From Mucidula mucida (lineage: Eukaryota; Basidiomycota; Agaricomycetes; Agaricales; Physalacriaceae): a stretch of 64,000 nt of DNA. Each line of letters begins with the position of its first letter. Position 1 is the first letter of the stretch. The notes beneath the pieces are model-generated. The model searched no databases. It saw nothing but the letters and a program-made list of their open reading frames with translations, and was not told the origin of the DNA. Of the stretch, positions 63,809 through 64,000 are shown piece after piece. Where the stretch lies: the NCBI GenBank assembly GCA_015501055.1, contig JADNYV010000043.1, positions 62,001-126,000 of the forward strand, written 5' to 3'. The translations under genes were made by a program, and so were the position numbers.

Positions 63809-64000
63809 CTAGACCTCCTGGCTAAGCTCGCCCTTGCCCTTGCCCGACTTGCCAGGCAGTAGCTGAGTCTCGATATGTGGTACAACACCTCCTTGAGATA
63901 TGATAACATCTCCGAGCAGTTTGTTGAGTCTGCGCGAAGATGAGCAAATGCGCGCAAATCATAGTTCCGGGTAACTCACTCTTCGTCGTTTCTGATCGCG
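63809..64000 (-). CDS. histone H2A, C-terminal part (runs off window)
   Basis: Exons 63809-63929 and 63980 to the window edge, intron 63930-63979. Reads [20 protein letters not shown] then [18 protein letters not shown] and ends GELSQEV. This is the docking domain and tail of H2A. The tail ends SQE plus one residue, the phosphorylation motif of Mec1/Tel1 kinases, as in yeast H2A and animal H2A.X. The rest of the histone fold lies beyond position 64000, so the gene is partial because of the window edge, not decay. Confidence 0.92.

Noticed and set aside
1..64000. CRISPR array, rRNA, prophage or biosynthetic cluster
   Set aside because: No regular spaced repeats, no rRNA text, no phage genes and no core biosynthetic enzyme; the window is eukaryotic throughout.

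Overview
This window looks like nuclear DNA of a filamentous basidiomycete, probably an agaricomycete. Genes are split by many short introns (about 45-60 nt, GT...AG). Multi-pass membrane proteins of the basidiomycete DUF6534 and related types occur several times. There is also a many-exon PDR drug transporter, an F-box protein of the agaricomycete kind, and a large DNA transposon of a type seen in these fungi. I cannot name a species.

Layout. 0-8.3 kb: a CsbD-like stress protein, a p24 cargo receptor, a proline-rich RING-H2 protein, a tRNA-Ser, the complex I subunit NDUFS5, a cytochrome P450 remnant and an Scd6/LSM14 translation regulator. 8.6-16 kb: two more tRNA-Ser genes, a protein with four Zn2Cys6-like cysteine modules and a C-terminal coiled coil, a damaged HNH-nuclease-family gene and a damaged ABCC transporter gene. 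16-30 kb: MsrA, a multi-pass membrane protein, a PDR/ABCG transporter, the SAGA subunit Spt20, and the bifunctional purine enzyme Ade16/17. 30-34.6 kb: a mitochondrial FMP32/CCDC90-type protein, a tiny Kex2-type secreted cysteine-rich peptide gene, and repeat-rich DNA with nested inverted repeats. 34.6-41.4 kb: a complete 5.77-kb transposon with terminal inverted repeats and a perfect 8-bp target duplication, followed at once by a second element with very long inverted ends. 41.6-55.2 kb: mostly unnamed or lineage-specific genes (an NAD(P)-binding protein, an F-box protein, AIM24, a ubiquitin-like-repeat protein, a DUF6534 membrane protein, a GNAT acetyltransferase). 55.4-64 kb: transaldolase, an NmrA-like protein, a small hydrophilic protein, another 7-TM protein, KIN17, an NMNAT/Pof1-like nucleotidyltransferase and the C-terminal end of histone H2A.

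The gene order is mostly ordinary housekeeping and accessory genes with no obvious biosynthetic cluster. Two themes stand out. First, the transposon at 34617-40386: its single gene seems to carry a WRN/DnaQ-like 3'-5' exonuclease lodged between the second and third acidic residues of a candidate RNase H-fold transposase. Second, many otherwise conserved genes contain one-base frame breaks, most of them at short homopolymers, as if one base of the run were missing. Other long genes (SPT20, the PDR transporter, ADE16/17, KIN17, NmrA) read cleanly. The breaks are more likely sequencing undercalls than mass gene death, so 'broken' calls here should be treated with care. Exon borders were placed by eye from splice consensus and family similarity.
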